Part shown: piece by piece, positions 50,258-58,839 of the stretch
How the letters are laid out: every line of letters begins with the position of its first letter
Numbering within the stretch: position 1 is the stretch's first letter
Source of the DNA: Secundilactobacillus kimchicus JCM 15530
GTDB taxonomy: Bacteria > Bacillota > Bacilli > Lactobacillales > Lactobacillaceae
NCBI RefSeq assembly: GCF_001433995.1
Contig: NZ_AZCX01000001.1
Coordinates: 422,002-486,001, forward strand
Direction of reading: 5' to 3'
DNA length: 64,000 nt
Notes under the pieces: model-generated
Databases searched by the model: none
Told to the model about the DNA's origin: nothing
Seen by the model: only the letters and a program-made list of their open reading frames with translations
Program-made: the position numbers and the translations under genes

Positions 50258-51418
50258 TCATTTGGTCGAATCTGCAGGCGCCTCAAACTGACTTTGACTT
50301 TGATACCAATGAAATATTTCGGTCCCTATCACTTTTAACACTGCATATCCGGGGATTCCCAAGATAACGCCGACAATCCCAAATAATTTTCCTGATGCGA
50401 GCAAGATAAAGATAATGGTGACCGGGTGAATTTTTAACGTGTTTCCTAAAACGAGCGGGGAAATAATCCGGCCTTCCAAAGTTTGCTCAATCACAAAAAC
50501 AATTAGAACCTTTAATAACATTACAGGCGAAACAAAAGCGCCAATGACAATGGCTGGCACCATGGCCAAAAATGAACCAAGGTATGGAATTAAATTTAAC
50601 AAACCCGAAGCAATCCCCAGTAGTAACGCAAACTTCATCCCAATAAGCCCGTACCCAATTGCAAAGATAACCGCCACAAAGAAGGCGACAGTTAACTGAC
50701 CGCGCACGTAATTACTGACTTGCCGATTCATGTCCGTTAGGATTCGCAAAAACGAGACCCGCTTGCGGACTGGAATGAATTGTACCATGTATTCTGGCAA
50801 TTGATGGCCATCTTTTAACAGGTAGAACAAGACAAATGGTGCGGTTATGACGGCGATTGCAATGGTTGAAACGTGCGAGACAACGTGACCAATTGAGTTC
50901 AGGGATGTTTGGACAAAATTGGATCCCCCACTCTTAAAGAAATTGTTGACCTGATCATTGATATCGGTCAGTTGATGGCGAATGGCATCAAATTCGGAAC
51001 CACTTAGTGATTGCAACACAAATTGCTCCGTATGATGCCAATAAGTTGGCCAATTATTAATAAGCCCCGTCAACTGCTCCTGAACAACCGGGATTACCGA
51101 AAAGATACCCCAAGCAATCAAACCAAAAATAACAACAAAAACAACCGTAATTGTCACGAGTCGGCTAATATTAAATCGATGCTGAAGCCAATCAACCAGG
51201 GGATTAATTAAGTAATACCCCACTCCCGCAATAATGACCGGAACGCCCAAAATATCAAATAAGCTCTGAATGGGCGCCCACAATCCTGGTAGTTTGCTTA
51301 AAATCAAGACGTTTAACAAAATGAGCAGTAATACTAAAAGTGAGACCACGACTTTATTATCTAAAAACCAACTCGTGAACCACGTTCTAATCTTAGGTCT
51401 TGGTTGCTTCAATATCAT
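50258..51418 (-). CDS. AI-2E-family transporter
   Basis: 386 aa. Integral membrane protein with about seven to eight helices, belonging to the AI-2E/PerM (YdiK, TqsA) family. The conserved region near residue 300 (GLLNLIPYLGSFLAMVPA) and EQTLEGRIISPLVLG are typical. Substrate not predictable; the family includes autoinducer and ion exporters. ATG at 51418. The start has little Shine-Dalgarno support. Convergent with rpsN. Confidence 0.85.
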   Translation of the reverse strand: MILKQPRPKIRTWFTSWFLDNKVVVSLLVLLLILLNVLILSKLPGLWAPIQSLFDILGVPVIIAGVGYYLINPLVDWLQHRFNISRLVTITVVFVVIFGLIAWGIFSVIPVVQEQLTGLINNWPTYWHHTEQFVLQSLSGSEFDAIRHQLTDINDQVNNFFKSGGSNFVQTSLNSIGHVVSHVSTIAIAVITAPFVLFYLLKDGHQLPEYMVQFIPVRKRVSFLRILTDMNRQVSNYVRGQLTVAFFVAVIFAIGYGLIGMKFALLLGIASGLLNLIPYLGSFLAMVPAIVIGAFVSPVMLLKVLIVFVIEQTLEGRIISPLVLGNTLKIHPVTIIFILLASGKLFGIVGVILGIPGYAVLKVIGTEIFHWYQSQSQFEAPADSTK

Positions 51419-51499
51419 TCACCTCATCAATAAAGATTGTTATAATCGATTGTAGCATACTAAAATCGATAACCTGCCACAGGAAAGGAACTTAATTTA

Positions 51500-52099
51500 A
51501 TGATCAAAATGCCACTCATTGAAAACGCGACCCAGTTACCTGAGTTAGTTGGTCAAGCCGGTCTGCGCCATCTCTTAATAACCGATAATTTAACCAACGG
51601 TGGAACCACCGTCAGTAAGGGCGTCATGGCGGAAAGCATCCGCTATGCTCACGAAAATGGGGCCAGTCTGGACTTTGTCATTCGGCCCCGGATTGGTCAG
51701 GCCCAATACACCGACACCGAGCTAAAAATCATGGAGGCCGATATTCTGGAGGCCCAACAACTTGGGGCTGATGGCGTCGTAATGAGTGCCCTCGGCCCAG
51801 ACAACACCCTGGATACTGATGGTTTAAACAACCTAATTGCCGCTGCTGGCGGTATGACACTAAGCTTCAACCATGATTTGGATACCTTAACTGAAACGGA
51901 CCAGACGGCCGCCTTGGATTGGCTGGCTGCCGCTGGCTTTGACCGGGTCTTAACGACCAATTTTGATCACTTATCTGATCGCATTAAACTGGCGCAAGAC
52001 AAGGGTCTCAGCTTGGTCCCCATTAGTTCTTCGACGTCCGCAACTGAGACTCTTGTGGCAAGCGCTGCTCTTAACTACGTCATTGAAATTCAAAAGTAA
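51500..52099 (+). CDS. cutC: CutC-family protein
   Basis: 199 aa. TIM-barrel protein of the CutC family, once tied to copper handling; enzymatic role uncertain. Typical strings: LLITDNLTNGGTTVSKG, FVIRPRIG, GADGVVMSALG and FDRVLTTNF. Shorter than the ~240-residue E. coli form, as usual in lactobacilli. ATG at 51500, AGGAAAGGA ~10 nt upstream. Single gene with a terminator shared with the next, convergent operon. Confidence 0.85.
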   Translation: MIKMPLIENATQLPELVGQAGLRHLLITDNLTNGGTTVSKGVMAESIRYAHENGASLDFVIRPRIGQAQYTDTELKIMEADILEAQQLGADGVVMSALGPDNTLDTDGLNNLIAAAGGMTLSFNHDLDTLTETDQTAALDWLAAAGFDRVLTTNFDHLSDRIKLAQDKGLSLVPISSSTSATETLVASAALNYVIEIQK

Positions 52100-52114
52100 T
52101 CAGTAATTTTAATC

Positions 52115-52166
52115 AAAAAAGTCGCGACCGTGCTCAAAATAAAGAGCGCCCCATCGCGACTTTTTT
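52115..52166. terminator. Bidirectional terminator between cutC and the rluD-like gene
   Basis: AAAAAAGTCGCGA (52115-52127) and TCGCGACTTTTTT (52154-52166) with an inner pairing GCTC/GAGC. Confidence 0.85.
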
Positions 52167-53106
52167 AATTTTTATTAGCCATGGTCACAGCACTAAGCGG
52201 CTGCCCCGGTTGCCGTGATTCAAAGGTCACCGCCCGTGCTAAATCTGAAGGTAAGGGCGCGTAACACGTCACAGTAGTGGCTGCAAACGGATCATAGAAG
52301 GTCACGCTGGCGCAGTGCAGGGCCTGCCGGTGAATAAACGGATCGGTCTGCTGACCGTATAAAAAATCACCAACCAATGGGTGCCCAAGAGCGGTTAAAT
52401 GCACCCTAATTTGGTGTGTCCGCCCCGTGTGCAATCGTAGCTTGAGCAACGTTGTCGCCCTCATTTGTTTGACGACCCAGTATTCCGTTAAGGCCGCCTT
52501 TCCATCCGTCCGAACCATCCGTTTAACAAACGAACCCGGCTGCCGGCCAATCGGTTGATTGATCGCCCCATGCCGATTTTTGAATCGACCTTTAGCCAAT
52601 GCAATATACATTTTTTTGAGGCGATGCTGTTTTAGCTGGGTATCTAGGACAGTATGCGCAAAATGATGCTTTGCAAAAATAACCACCCCGCTTGTTTCAC
52701 GATCAAGCCGCGTTACAATATGAGTCGTCTGATTTGCCGCATGAGTCGTGACAAGGTAACCCTTAACGCGGTTAACCAGCGTATCGTCCGGATACAAATG
52801 CGACGGAACCGAAGCAATTCCTGCTGGCTTATTGACCACCAAAAAGTGCTCACTCTCAAATAAAATCGCTAAGGGTTCAAAGGAAGGAACAATCCGGTCA
52901 TTTCCCGGTTCCGGTGGTAACTTAACTACTAATTCATCACCCTGGGTTAACTTACGAGTCACCCGGACCGGTTCGTCATTGACCCGAATATCGCCGCCGT
53001 TAAACTTAATGGACTTCAACAACGTTCGACTGATACCCCGTTGGCGGACAAAGGTCCTGACGAACATTGGTGCGCGTCCCTCATAGCGCCAACTAAAGGT
53101 TGTCAT
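52165..53106 (-). CDS. RluA-family pseudouridine synthase (RluD-like)
   Basis: 313 aa. Modifies uridines in 23S rRNA or tRNA. A degenerate S4-like N-terminus, then the catalytic block VTRLDRETSGVVIFAK with its Asp, and LHTGRTHQIRVHL. Corresponds to yjbO in the Bacillus yjb order; overlaps nadK by 14 bp and so is coupled to it. Exact target site unknown. Confidence 0.9.
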   Translation of the reverse strand: MTTFSWRYEGRAPMFVRTFVRQRGISRTLLKSIKFNGGDIRVNDEPVRVTRKLTQGDELVVKLPPEPGNDRIVPSFEPLAILFESEHFLVVNKPAGIASVPSHLYPDDTLVNRVKGYLVTTHAANQTTHIVTRLDRETSGVVIFAKHHFAHTVLDTQLKQHRLKKMYIALAKGRFKNRHGAINQPIGRQPGSFVKRMVRTDGKAALTEYWVVKQMRATTLLKLRLHTGRTHQIRVHLTALGHPLVGDFLYGQQTDPFIHRQALHCASVTFYDPFAATTVTCYAPLPSDLARAVTFESRQPGQPLSAVTMANKN

Positions 53107-53905
53107 TACGTTTTACCCCAATAAATGATTCGGAAACTCGACGCCAGAATTGCGTGTGCCGGTACTGCGCAAAATTGATTCGCTTTTTCGAAATCCGGAA
53201 TCCGACCTCTTTGATGGCCCGGTTTTCAACTAAAATTTGATCGCAAGTCAGCAAATTCTCCCGCGAACGCACCGGTTCAATTCGAACCCATTCGTCAGGC
53301 GATAAAATAAGCGGTGACCCCAAAGTTCGAAACACACGATTGTTAATTGACGCGATTTCCGAAATTTGAATTGCATCCAATCCCGGACTTAATACCGCAC
53401 CGCCGGCTGACTTGTTATAGGCCGTTGAACCAGTTGGTGTGGACACACAAAGCCCATCACCCCGGAAAAGCTCAAATAGCTCATCCTTGATGTAGACGTT
53501 AGCCATCATCGTTCCCGTCACTTTTTTTAGGGTGGATTCATTCAACGCCAACAACTTCTTTTCTTGTTCACCGTCCGCGTACGTGACCCAGATATCCAGC
53601 AACGGATAGCTCACACTTTGACCATTGTCGTGGGCCAGACTGTCAACCAACTTATCCACTTCGTAATCTCGCCAATCCGTATAAAAGCCGAGATGTCCCG
53701 TATGAATCCCCACAAAGCGAATTTTATCCAGCTGTTCGCTATAGTGGTGAAAAGCAGACAATAATGTGCCATCGCCCCCCACCGTAATGACGATATCTGG
53801 GTGGGCATCATCTAATGTCAGATGTTCGAACCGGATTCGGGTTCGCAGAGCATCTGACACATTTTGTGAAGCCCGACCCGAGTTACTAAAAATTGCAATT
53901 TTCAT
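53093..53905 (-). CDS. nadK: NAD kinase
   Basis: 270 aa. Phosphorylates NAD to NADP. ITVGGDGTLL has the GGDG motif with the catalytic Asp, then LNESTLKKV (NE motif) and PTGSTAYNKSAGG. The ATG at 53905 is preferred to a GTG two codons earlier, giving 2 bp after relQ. Third in the relQ-nadK-rluD unit. Confidence 0.96.
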   Translation of the reverse strand: MKIAIFSNSGRASQNVSDALRTRIRFEHLTLDDAHPDIVITVGGDGTLLSAFHHYSEQLDKIRFVGIHTGHLGFYTDWRDYEVDKLVDSLAHDNGQSVSYPLLDIWVTYADGEQEKKLLALNESTLKKVTGTMMANVYIKDELFELFRGDGLCVSTPTGSTAYNKSAGGAVLSPGLDAIQISEIASINNRVFRTLGSPLILSPDEWVRIEPVRSRENLLTCDQILVENRAIKEVGFRISKKRINFAQYRHTQFWRRVSESFIGVKRNDNL

Positions 53906-53907
53906 GC

Positions 53908-54555
53908 TCACTCACCCTTTTTGTCCTGTGCATCTGGTCGTTTACCATAGGAAAATAAATGCTGTGCTTCTTGAATTTCTTCTCTAATTTCAGACATTTC
54001 GGTATCTAATTTAAAGGCCGCCTCGGCGGCCCGTTGCAGTCGGGCGCTTAATTCCTCGGGAAAATCCCCTTGATACTTATAGTTTAATGAGTGTTCGATC
54101 GTCGCCCAAAAGTTCATCGCCAACGTTCTCACTTGAATTTCAGCCAAAATTTTCTTTTCACCCGTCACCATTTGAACCGGGTATTCAACCACAATGTGAT
54201 AAGACCGATAGCCGCTCGGTTTCTCATTATGAATATAGTCTCGTTCTTCGAGAATAGTCATGTCGGCCCGTTTGCGAAGTAGGTCAACAACTTGGTAAAT
54301 GTCATCAACAAACTGACACATAATTCGAAGACCAGCAATATCTTGCATGTCTTGTTCTAACCGCTCTTCCGTCACATGTCGGCGAACCATTTTTTCCTTA
54401 ATACTATCCACTGGTTTGACCCGCCCCGTCACAAATTCAATTGGCGGTCGTTGGTTTTGGTTTTGAAATTGTTTTCGCATGCCACGAAGCTTTACTTTTA
54501 ACTCATCTACAGCCTGCGTGTATGGCAGTAAAAATTGATCCCATTGTTCAATCAC
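53908..54555 (-). CDS. relQ: Small alarmone synthetase RelQ (GTP pyrophosphokinase)
   Basis: 215 aa. Makes (p)ppGpp without a hydrolase domain. Synthetase motifs: FVTGRVKPVDSIKEK, DIAGLRIMCQFVDDI, SGYRSYHI, EIQVRTLAMNFWATIEHSLNYK. I take the GTG at 54555 (GAGGTG 6 nt before, aligned with YjbM); an ATG at 54579 has no such site. Heads relQ-nadK-rluD. Confidence 0.93.
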   Translation of the reverse strand: MIEQWDQFLLPYTQAVDELKVKLRGMRKQFQNQNQRPPIEFVTGRVKPVDSIKEKMVRRHVTEERLEQDMQDIAGLRIMCQFVDDIYQVVDLLRKRADMTILEERDYIHNEKPSGYRSYHIVVEYPVQMVTGEKKILAEIQVRTLAMNFWATIEHSLNYKYQGDFPEELSARLQRAAEAAFKLDTEMSEIREEIQEAQHLFSYGKRPDAQDKKGE

Positions 54556-54761
54556 GCTAGTCACCTCAAAACTTCGCATTTCGGCTTTGTTTATTAACTA
54601 ACAAACCTAAAATCTATTCTATCATATTCTTCTTAATCCGGCGCCATGCAATGATTGTTCATTGTTTAAAACAAAATACTTTACGAATGAGCCAGAATAG
54701 TGCATTATATAAGAAGTCGTCGCTACTACCCAATTAAAGGCTCTCTCAATAGGCAACTTGC

Positions 54762-54789
54762 TTGCAATCAGCTTAGAATGCTTTATGAT
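54762..54789 (+). promoter_or_regulatory. spxH promoter
   Basis: TTGCAA (54762-54767), 16 bp, TATGAT (54784-54789), 56 bp before the GTG start. It is in the divergent gap with relQ; relQ's own promoter is not clear. Confidence 0.6.
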
Positions 54790-54844
54790 TACTGTTGTAG
54801 TGAGGCACAATAAAAAGTTTATCAAGATAATGGAGGAATAACCC

Positions 54845-55456
54845 GTGTTAGAAGTGTATCTATTTATTAATCCGCTGGGATCCCGATGTATGAAGTCGGA
54901 ACGCAGTATATTAAGACTAGCCGGCACGATTTTAGACAACATTTCTTACCAGTTCATTCCGTTGTTGTCACCTAAAATCATTGACTCCCACTTGCGCAAC
55001 TCTGACGAATTGAGCAACGATCTAACGACTAGAAACGAACAGTTTGAAGTGCATTATAAGACGATATTGGACTACAAAGCAGCGCTTTTTCAAGGAAAAA
55101 AGCGCGGTCGCCAGTTCTTAATGGGCATGCAAGACGCAATTGTCGAGGAAGGCCGGGAATATTCTGACGACCTAGCCTTAGAAATTGCGGAACGCTATTC
55201 ACTTGATTTGGAGATGTTTCAAGAAGACCGGCGCTCGCCGCTGGCACAAAAAGCATTTAAAGCCGACCAACATCTGGCAGCTGAAATGAAAGTAGAATCA
55301 CCTTCAACAGCAGTAATTTATAATATATCTGTTTCAGATTACGGTCTACTCTTAGACGACGTAACTGACCAAACATTATATAATATCTGTGAAGATCAAG
55401 GCCTTTTGAATCAACCACTAATCAATCAAGGCAAGCCGAATCTTCGCGTCTTATAA
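54845..55456 (+). CDS. spxH: DsbA-family adaptor SpxH/YjbH-like
   Basis: 203 aa. Relatives bring Spx to ClpXP for breakdown. The thioredoxin-fold start LEVYLFINPLG is recognisable, but the CxxC of YjbH is reduced to GSRC, with one Cys; the C-terminal SDYGLLLDDV is typical. GTG at 54845 with GGAGG 8 nt before. Spx and MecA lie 5-6 kb away in the same region. The call rests on the N-terminus, size and the conserved yjb gene order. Confidence 0.75.
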   Translation: MLEVYLFINPLGSRCMKSERSILRLAGTILDNISYQFIPLLSPKIIDSHLRNSDELSNDLTTRNEQFEVHYKTILDYKAALFQGKKRGRQFLMGMQDAIVEEGREYSDDLALEIAERYSLDLEMFQEDRRSPLAQKAFKADQHLAAEMKVESPSTAVIYNISVSDYGLLLDDVTDQTLYNICEDQGLLNQPLINQGKPNLRVL

Positions 55457-55470
55457 AAAACGTTCACGGA
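55455..55470. terminator. Left arm of the spxH/pepF terminator, split by IS
   Basis: AAAAAACGTTCACGGA here is the exact complement of the sequence at 56953-56968, the other side of the inserted element. Joined, they would form a 16-bp stem with a 6-nt loop, flanked by A and T runs. Confidence 0.85.
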
Positions 55471-55517
55471 ACTTTGAGGTGTACCCCAAAAGTTAAAGTG
55501 AATATTGCTTGTCTTTC

Positions 55518-56393
55518 CTAGGCGGCAAGTTGTCGATATTTAATCGGCGACTTGCCGCCTAGTTTCATCTGAATCCGTCTGGTGTTGTAGTAGCTAATCC
55601 ACGATTTAATGGCTTTAATTAATTCTTGCGCAGACCGGTACTGGTTTAGATTGCCTAACTCTACCTTCAGTTTGTTGAAGAAGCTTTCTATACAGGCGTT
55701 ATCAAGACAGGTAGCACGTCTCGCCATGCTGGGTGTCAGGTTTGCTTTTCGCAACTTGCGTTGCCATACTTTGTGCCGAAACTGCCATCCTTGATCAGTG
55801 TGGACGAAACGCTTCATATTCGGGTTAGGAAGCTTTTCAATCAACTCGTTTAAAGGTTGTACTGCGAATTCTAAATTAGGACTATCAGATGTCACTGCGT
55901 AGGTCAGAATTTCGTTATTGTAAAGATCCATGATTGGCTCTAGGTAGACTTTTTCCAGTGTTTGGGGAATTTTGAATTCCGTCACGTCCGCAACCATTTT
56001 CTGGAATGGGCGGTCCGTACGGAATCGCCTATGCAACTTGTTCTTAACTCTAGTACCTTCCGGTCCTTTAGATGAATCGTACCGTCTACTTTTCTTGTGG
56101 TATCCCATACCGTAGATATCTAGTTCATGCATCAGGCGTCGGACCCGTTTGTGGTTAACTAGTACCGAAAATTCGCTACGCAGTAACGAGGTGATTCTTT
56201 CAATTCCTAAATGGTTATCGCCTTGCCATAAGTACATGATCAAATCACACAAATGTGCATCCCTAGAAGGCTTTTTAGACTGTCTCCGCCAGTAGAAGAA
56301 TGTTGCTTCTGAAATCGGTAATACACGGATTAAATCAACTAATTTAAACTTGGCCTTGAGTTCACATATTACTTGCGCGATTTGTTGGTTCAT
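55518..56393 (-). CDS. IS3-family transposase OrfB (integrase)
   Basis: 291 aa. rve/integrase catalytic domain with D136 (MVADVTEF), D200 (VHTDQGW) and E236 (NACIESFF); D200 and E236 have the DD(35)E spacing. An HTH_21 domain lies at about 40-100. The ATG overlaps the orfA stop by 4 bp (ATGA), so it may be made by coupling or by frameshift fusion; a strong slippery run is not visible in the overlap. Confidence 0.95.
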   Translation of the reverse strand: MNQQIAQVICELKAKFKLVDLIRVLPISEATFFYWRRQSKKPSRDAHLCDLIMYLWQGDNHLGIERITSLLRSEFSVLVNHKRVRRLMHELDIYGMGYHKKSRRYDSSKGPEGTRVKNKLHRRFRTDRPFQKMVADVTEFKIPQTLEKVYLEPIMDLYNNEILTYAVTSDSPNLEFAVQPLNELIEKLPNPNMKRFVHTDQGWQFRHKVWQRKLRKANLTPSMARRATCLDNACIESFFNKLKVELGNLNQYRSAQELIKAIKSWISYYNTRRIQMKLGGKSPIKYRQLAA

Positions 56394-56893
56394 TGCTTCA
56401 TCGAGGCCAATAATTTTGACGCTTCTAGCTTGATTCTAAGCTCCTGATTCTCGTCTTCTAGTTCCTTAATACGTTGTTGGTCAGTCGTTTTGGACGCTTT
56501 CTTACGAATGTTTTTCTTCTTCAATCTTTTCTTATTATCCATAGATGGTTTTCGTCCTTTTGTGATAGACAATAAACCATTTGGCCCCTTTTGGCGATAT
56601 ATTTTTCGCCAAGCCATAATTTGCTGAATCCCTACATAGCCAAATTTAGCCGCTACTTCAGTGTAAGAAGCTCCCGTTTTCTCAGCCCAGCGGGCCAACT
56701 TAACGCGATATTCTGACGTCACCTTTGGTGGGTTCAACAATACATCGGTACCGTGAGTCCGGTAAGCAGCTGCCAACATTTGCATTGTCCTTGGATGGAT
56801 TTGATATTTTTTTGCTACAGTTTTTAGTGACGTAGTCCCTTCAAAATACTCAATTAGTGCTTTCAGCTTAGTTTGTTTCGAAATTTTTGTCAT
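56390..56893 (-). CDS. IS3-family transposase OrfA (DNA-binding)
   Basis: 167 aa. Two helix-turn-helix segments in the first 100 residues (IEYFEGTTSLKTVAKKYQ, and ASYTEVAAKFGYVGIQQ), a Lys-rich run, then a leucine-zipper-like coil (ELEDENQELRIKLEASKLL). Length is that of IS150-type OrfA. ATG at 56893; its AGGGG ribosome site is inside an 18-bp hairpin. Confidence 0.93.
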   Translation of the reverse strand: MTKISKQTKLKALIEYFEGTTSLKTVAKKYQIHPRTMQMLAAAYRTHGTDVLLNPPKVTSEYRVKLARWAEKTGASYTEVAAKFGYVGIQQIMAWRKIYRQKGPNGLLSITKGRKPSMDNKKRLKKKNIRKKASKTTDQQRIKELEDENQELRIKLEASKLLASMKQ

Positions 56894-56900
56894 AATAAAA

Positions 56901-56938
56901 CCCCTAAAGTTAAAGTGATTTCACTTTAACTTTAGGGG
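56901..56938 (-). repeat. Perfect inverted repeat at the orfA start, inside the IS right end
   Basis: 18-bp arms 56901-56918 and 56921-56938. The outer arm is the inner part of the right terminal repeat; the inner arm contains the CCCCT complement of the orfA ribosome site. Readthrough RNA from pepF would fold and hide the site. Confidence 0.85.
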
Positions 56939-56952
56939 TAGGCCTCACTTTA

Positions 56953-56968
56953 TCCGTGAACGTTTTTT
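56953..56968. terminator. Right arm of the split spxH/pepF terminator
   Basis: TCCGTGAACGTTTTTT, complement of 55455-55470. On its own it cannot form the hairpin, so pepF transcripts may now enter the IS. Confidence 0.85.
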
Positions 56969-56976
56969 TAAACCTT

Positions 56977-58788
56977 TTAAAGCGTCTTGGCGAGCTTTTC
57001 AAATTCGATTAATCGTTGTTCGAAAACCTTAAACGCTTGATCCAAATAGTTGGTGGCTGTCATATCCACACCAGCCTGTTTCATCACTTCAATGGGATAA
57101 TCCGAACTCCCTGCCTTTAGGAAGCCCAAGTAAGCTTCTCGAGCGCCCGGTTTCCCTGTAACGATGCCGTTTGCCAAGGTATTGGCAGCCGCAAAACCAG
57201 TTGCATACTGGTAAACGTAGTAATTGTAGTAGAAGTGAGGAATTCGACTCCATTCCAGTTTGATCTCATCATCTGAGATGACCGCATCGCCGTAGTAGCG
57301 CTTATTAAGGGCTAGATACTGCTGATTCAAATAATCAGCTGTCAATGGCTGTCCAGCCGCATCTTGTTGATGAATCAAGTGCTCAAACTCGGCAAATTGC
57401 GTTTGACGAAATACCGTGCCCTTGAAGCCATCTAGATAATGATTGAGAATAAAGGCTTTTACTTTAGGATCCGACGTTTCATTAAGCAGATAGTCGGTCA
57501 GAAGGTTTTCGTTCGTTGTGGACGCAATCTCAGCGACAAAAATTGGATAGTCGCCGTATTGATAAGGCTGGTTGTGGGTTGTGTAAAAACTATGCATACT
57601 GTGCCCCATCTCATGGACAAGCGTAAATAAATTCTCTAAGTTGTCCTGCCAGTTCAATAACATGTATGGTGCTGTATCATACATCCCTGACGAATAAGCA
57701 CCCGATCGTTTCCCCTTGTTTTCAACGACGTCTATCCACCGCGAATTAAAGGCGGTTTGGACGGTTTGAATGTAGTCATCGCCCAAAACACTGAGGGCTT
57801 TTAAAGCCATCTGTTGGGCCTGTTGATACGTATAACTGAGGGCCGGCTCACCCATAATTGGGGTGTACAAATCATACATATGCAGTTCTTTAACACCAAG
57901 TAATTGCTTTCGTAACGCGACGTATCGGTGAAGCAGCGGCAAATGCTCATTAACCGAGTCAACTAATGAATCAAAAACGCTTTCTGGAATGTGATTTGCA
58001 AATAACGCCGCTTCACGAGCATTTGTAAAATGGTGGGCTGTTGCCTGAAAATTATGAGTCTTCACATTTCCAGATAACGTAGCAGCCAAGGTATGTGAAA
58101 ATTGCCCATAAACTCGGTAGAGTTGTTGAAAGGCCATTTTTCGAACCTCAGGTTTTGTTGATTGAATTAACTGATCGTAAATCCCCTGGGATAACTGTAC
58201 GGAATGCCCATCATCATCCATAACCACAGGAAATTCCAAATCAGCGTCATTAAGCATACTAAAAGTGTTGCTCGAAGCGTTTAAAGCGTCTCCGGCACTC
58301 GCTAATAATTTTTCTTCACCCGCTGATAAAACGTGCACCCGTTGCGTCAGAATTGCTCGTAAATAGTGGCGGTACTTCTGGAGCGTTTCATCGTCGTTCA
58401 ACCATTGATTGAGTTGGTCCTCTGGCAATGCCATTAACTCTGGCTCAAACCAAGATGCGACTTCAGAAAACGAGGTCGCTAACGTTTGCGCCCGATTCAG
58501 CAGCGCTTGATTAGCGGCATCAGCCGTATCCTGATCATGCCGAAGTGATGCATACACGTAGAGCTTTTCCAGTTCACGCATGCTATCCAAAATAGTCCTG
58601 ACTGCCGTCTCAACGGCTCGGGGTCCCTGATGTAAGGTACCAGTGAGTTCGCTAATTGCCGGTAGTTGGGCCTTGAGAGATTCAAAGTCCGTGTTAAAAT
58701 CGGCGATTGAAGAATAGATGGGCGTCAGATCCCAAGTCATTTCAGGGTCAACCTCGTCTCGAGTGGGTAATTGTTTAATTTCTGACAT
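56977..58788 (-). CDS. pepF: Oligoendopeptidase F
   Basis: 603 aa. Cytoplasmic M3 zinc metallopeptidase cutting 7-17-residue peptides. HEMGH at residues 392-396, with the downstream Glu in FVAEIASTTNE. Full length for the family. ATG at 58788. After coiA in the same direction, 51 bp away; the IS lies just after its stop. Confidence 0.96.
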   Translation of the reverse strand: MSEIKQLPTRDEVDPEMTWDLTPIYSSIADFNTDFESLKAQLPAISELTGTLHQGPRAVETAVRTILDSMRELEKLYVYASLRHDQDTADAANQALLNRAQTLATSFSEVASWFEPELMALPEDQLNQWLNDDETLQKYRHYLRAILTQRVHVLSAGEEKLLASAGDALNASSNTFSMLNDADLEFPVVMDDDGHSVQLSQGIYDQLIQSTKPEVRKMAFQQLYRVYGQFSHTLAATLSGNVKTHNFQATAHHFTNAREAALFANHIPESVFDSLVDSVNEHLPLLHRYVALRKQLLGVKELHMYDLYTPIMGEPALSYTYQQAQQMALKALSVLGDDYIQTVQTAFNSRWIDVVENKGKRSGAYSSGMYDTAPYMLLNWQDNLENLFTLVHEMGHSMHSFYTTHNQPYQYGDYPIFVAEIASTTNENLLTDYLLNETSDPKVKAFILNHYLDGFKGTVFRQTQFAEFEHLIHQQDAAGQPLTADYLNQQYLALNKRYYGDAVISDDEIKLEWSRIPHFYYNYYVYQYATGFAAANTLANGIVTGKPGAREAYLGFLKAGSSDYPIEVMKQAGVDMTATNYLDQAFKVFEQRLIEFEKLAKTL

Positions 58789-58839
58789 ACTAATGCCTCC
58801 TGTGCGGGTAATACCCTTACTTTAACACATTCGCAACCC

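Larger units (their letters stand above)
55475..56947 (-). mobile_element. IS3-family insertion sequence (IS150-like), 1473 bp
   Basis: Intact element with overlapping orfA and orfB. The ends are imperfect ~28-bp inverted repeats (TGAGG at 55475 and CCTCA ending at 56947, with ACCCC and AAAGTTAAAGTGAA in both). CTT at 55472-55474 and 56948-56950 is a 3-bp target duplication. Both genes are open, so it may be active. It sits in the loop of a host terminator between convergent spxH and pepF. Confidence 0.93.

Noticed and set aside
54622..54942. 106-codon minus-strand frame over the spxH start
   Set aside because: It covers the spxH promoter and start, has no ribosome site and no recognisable family.
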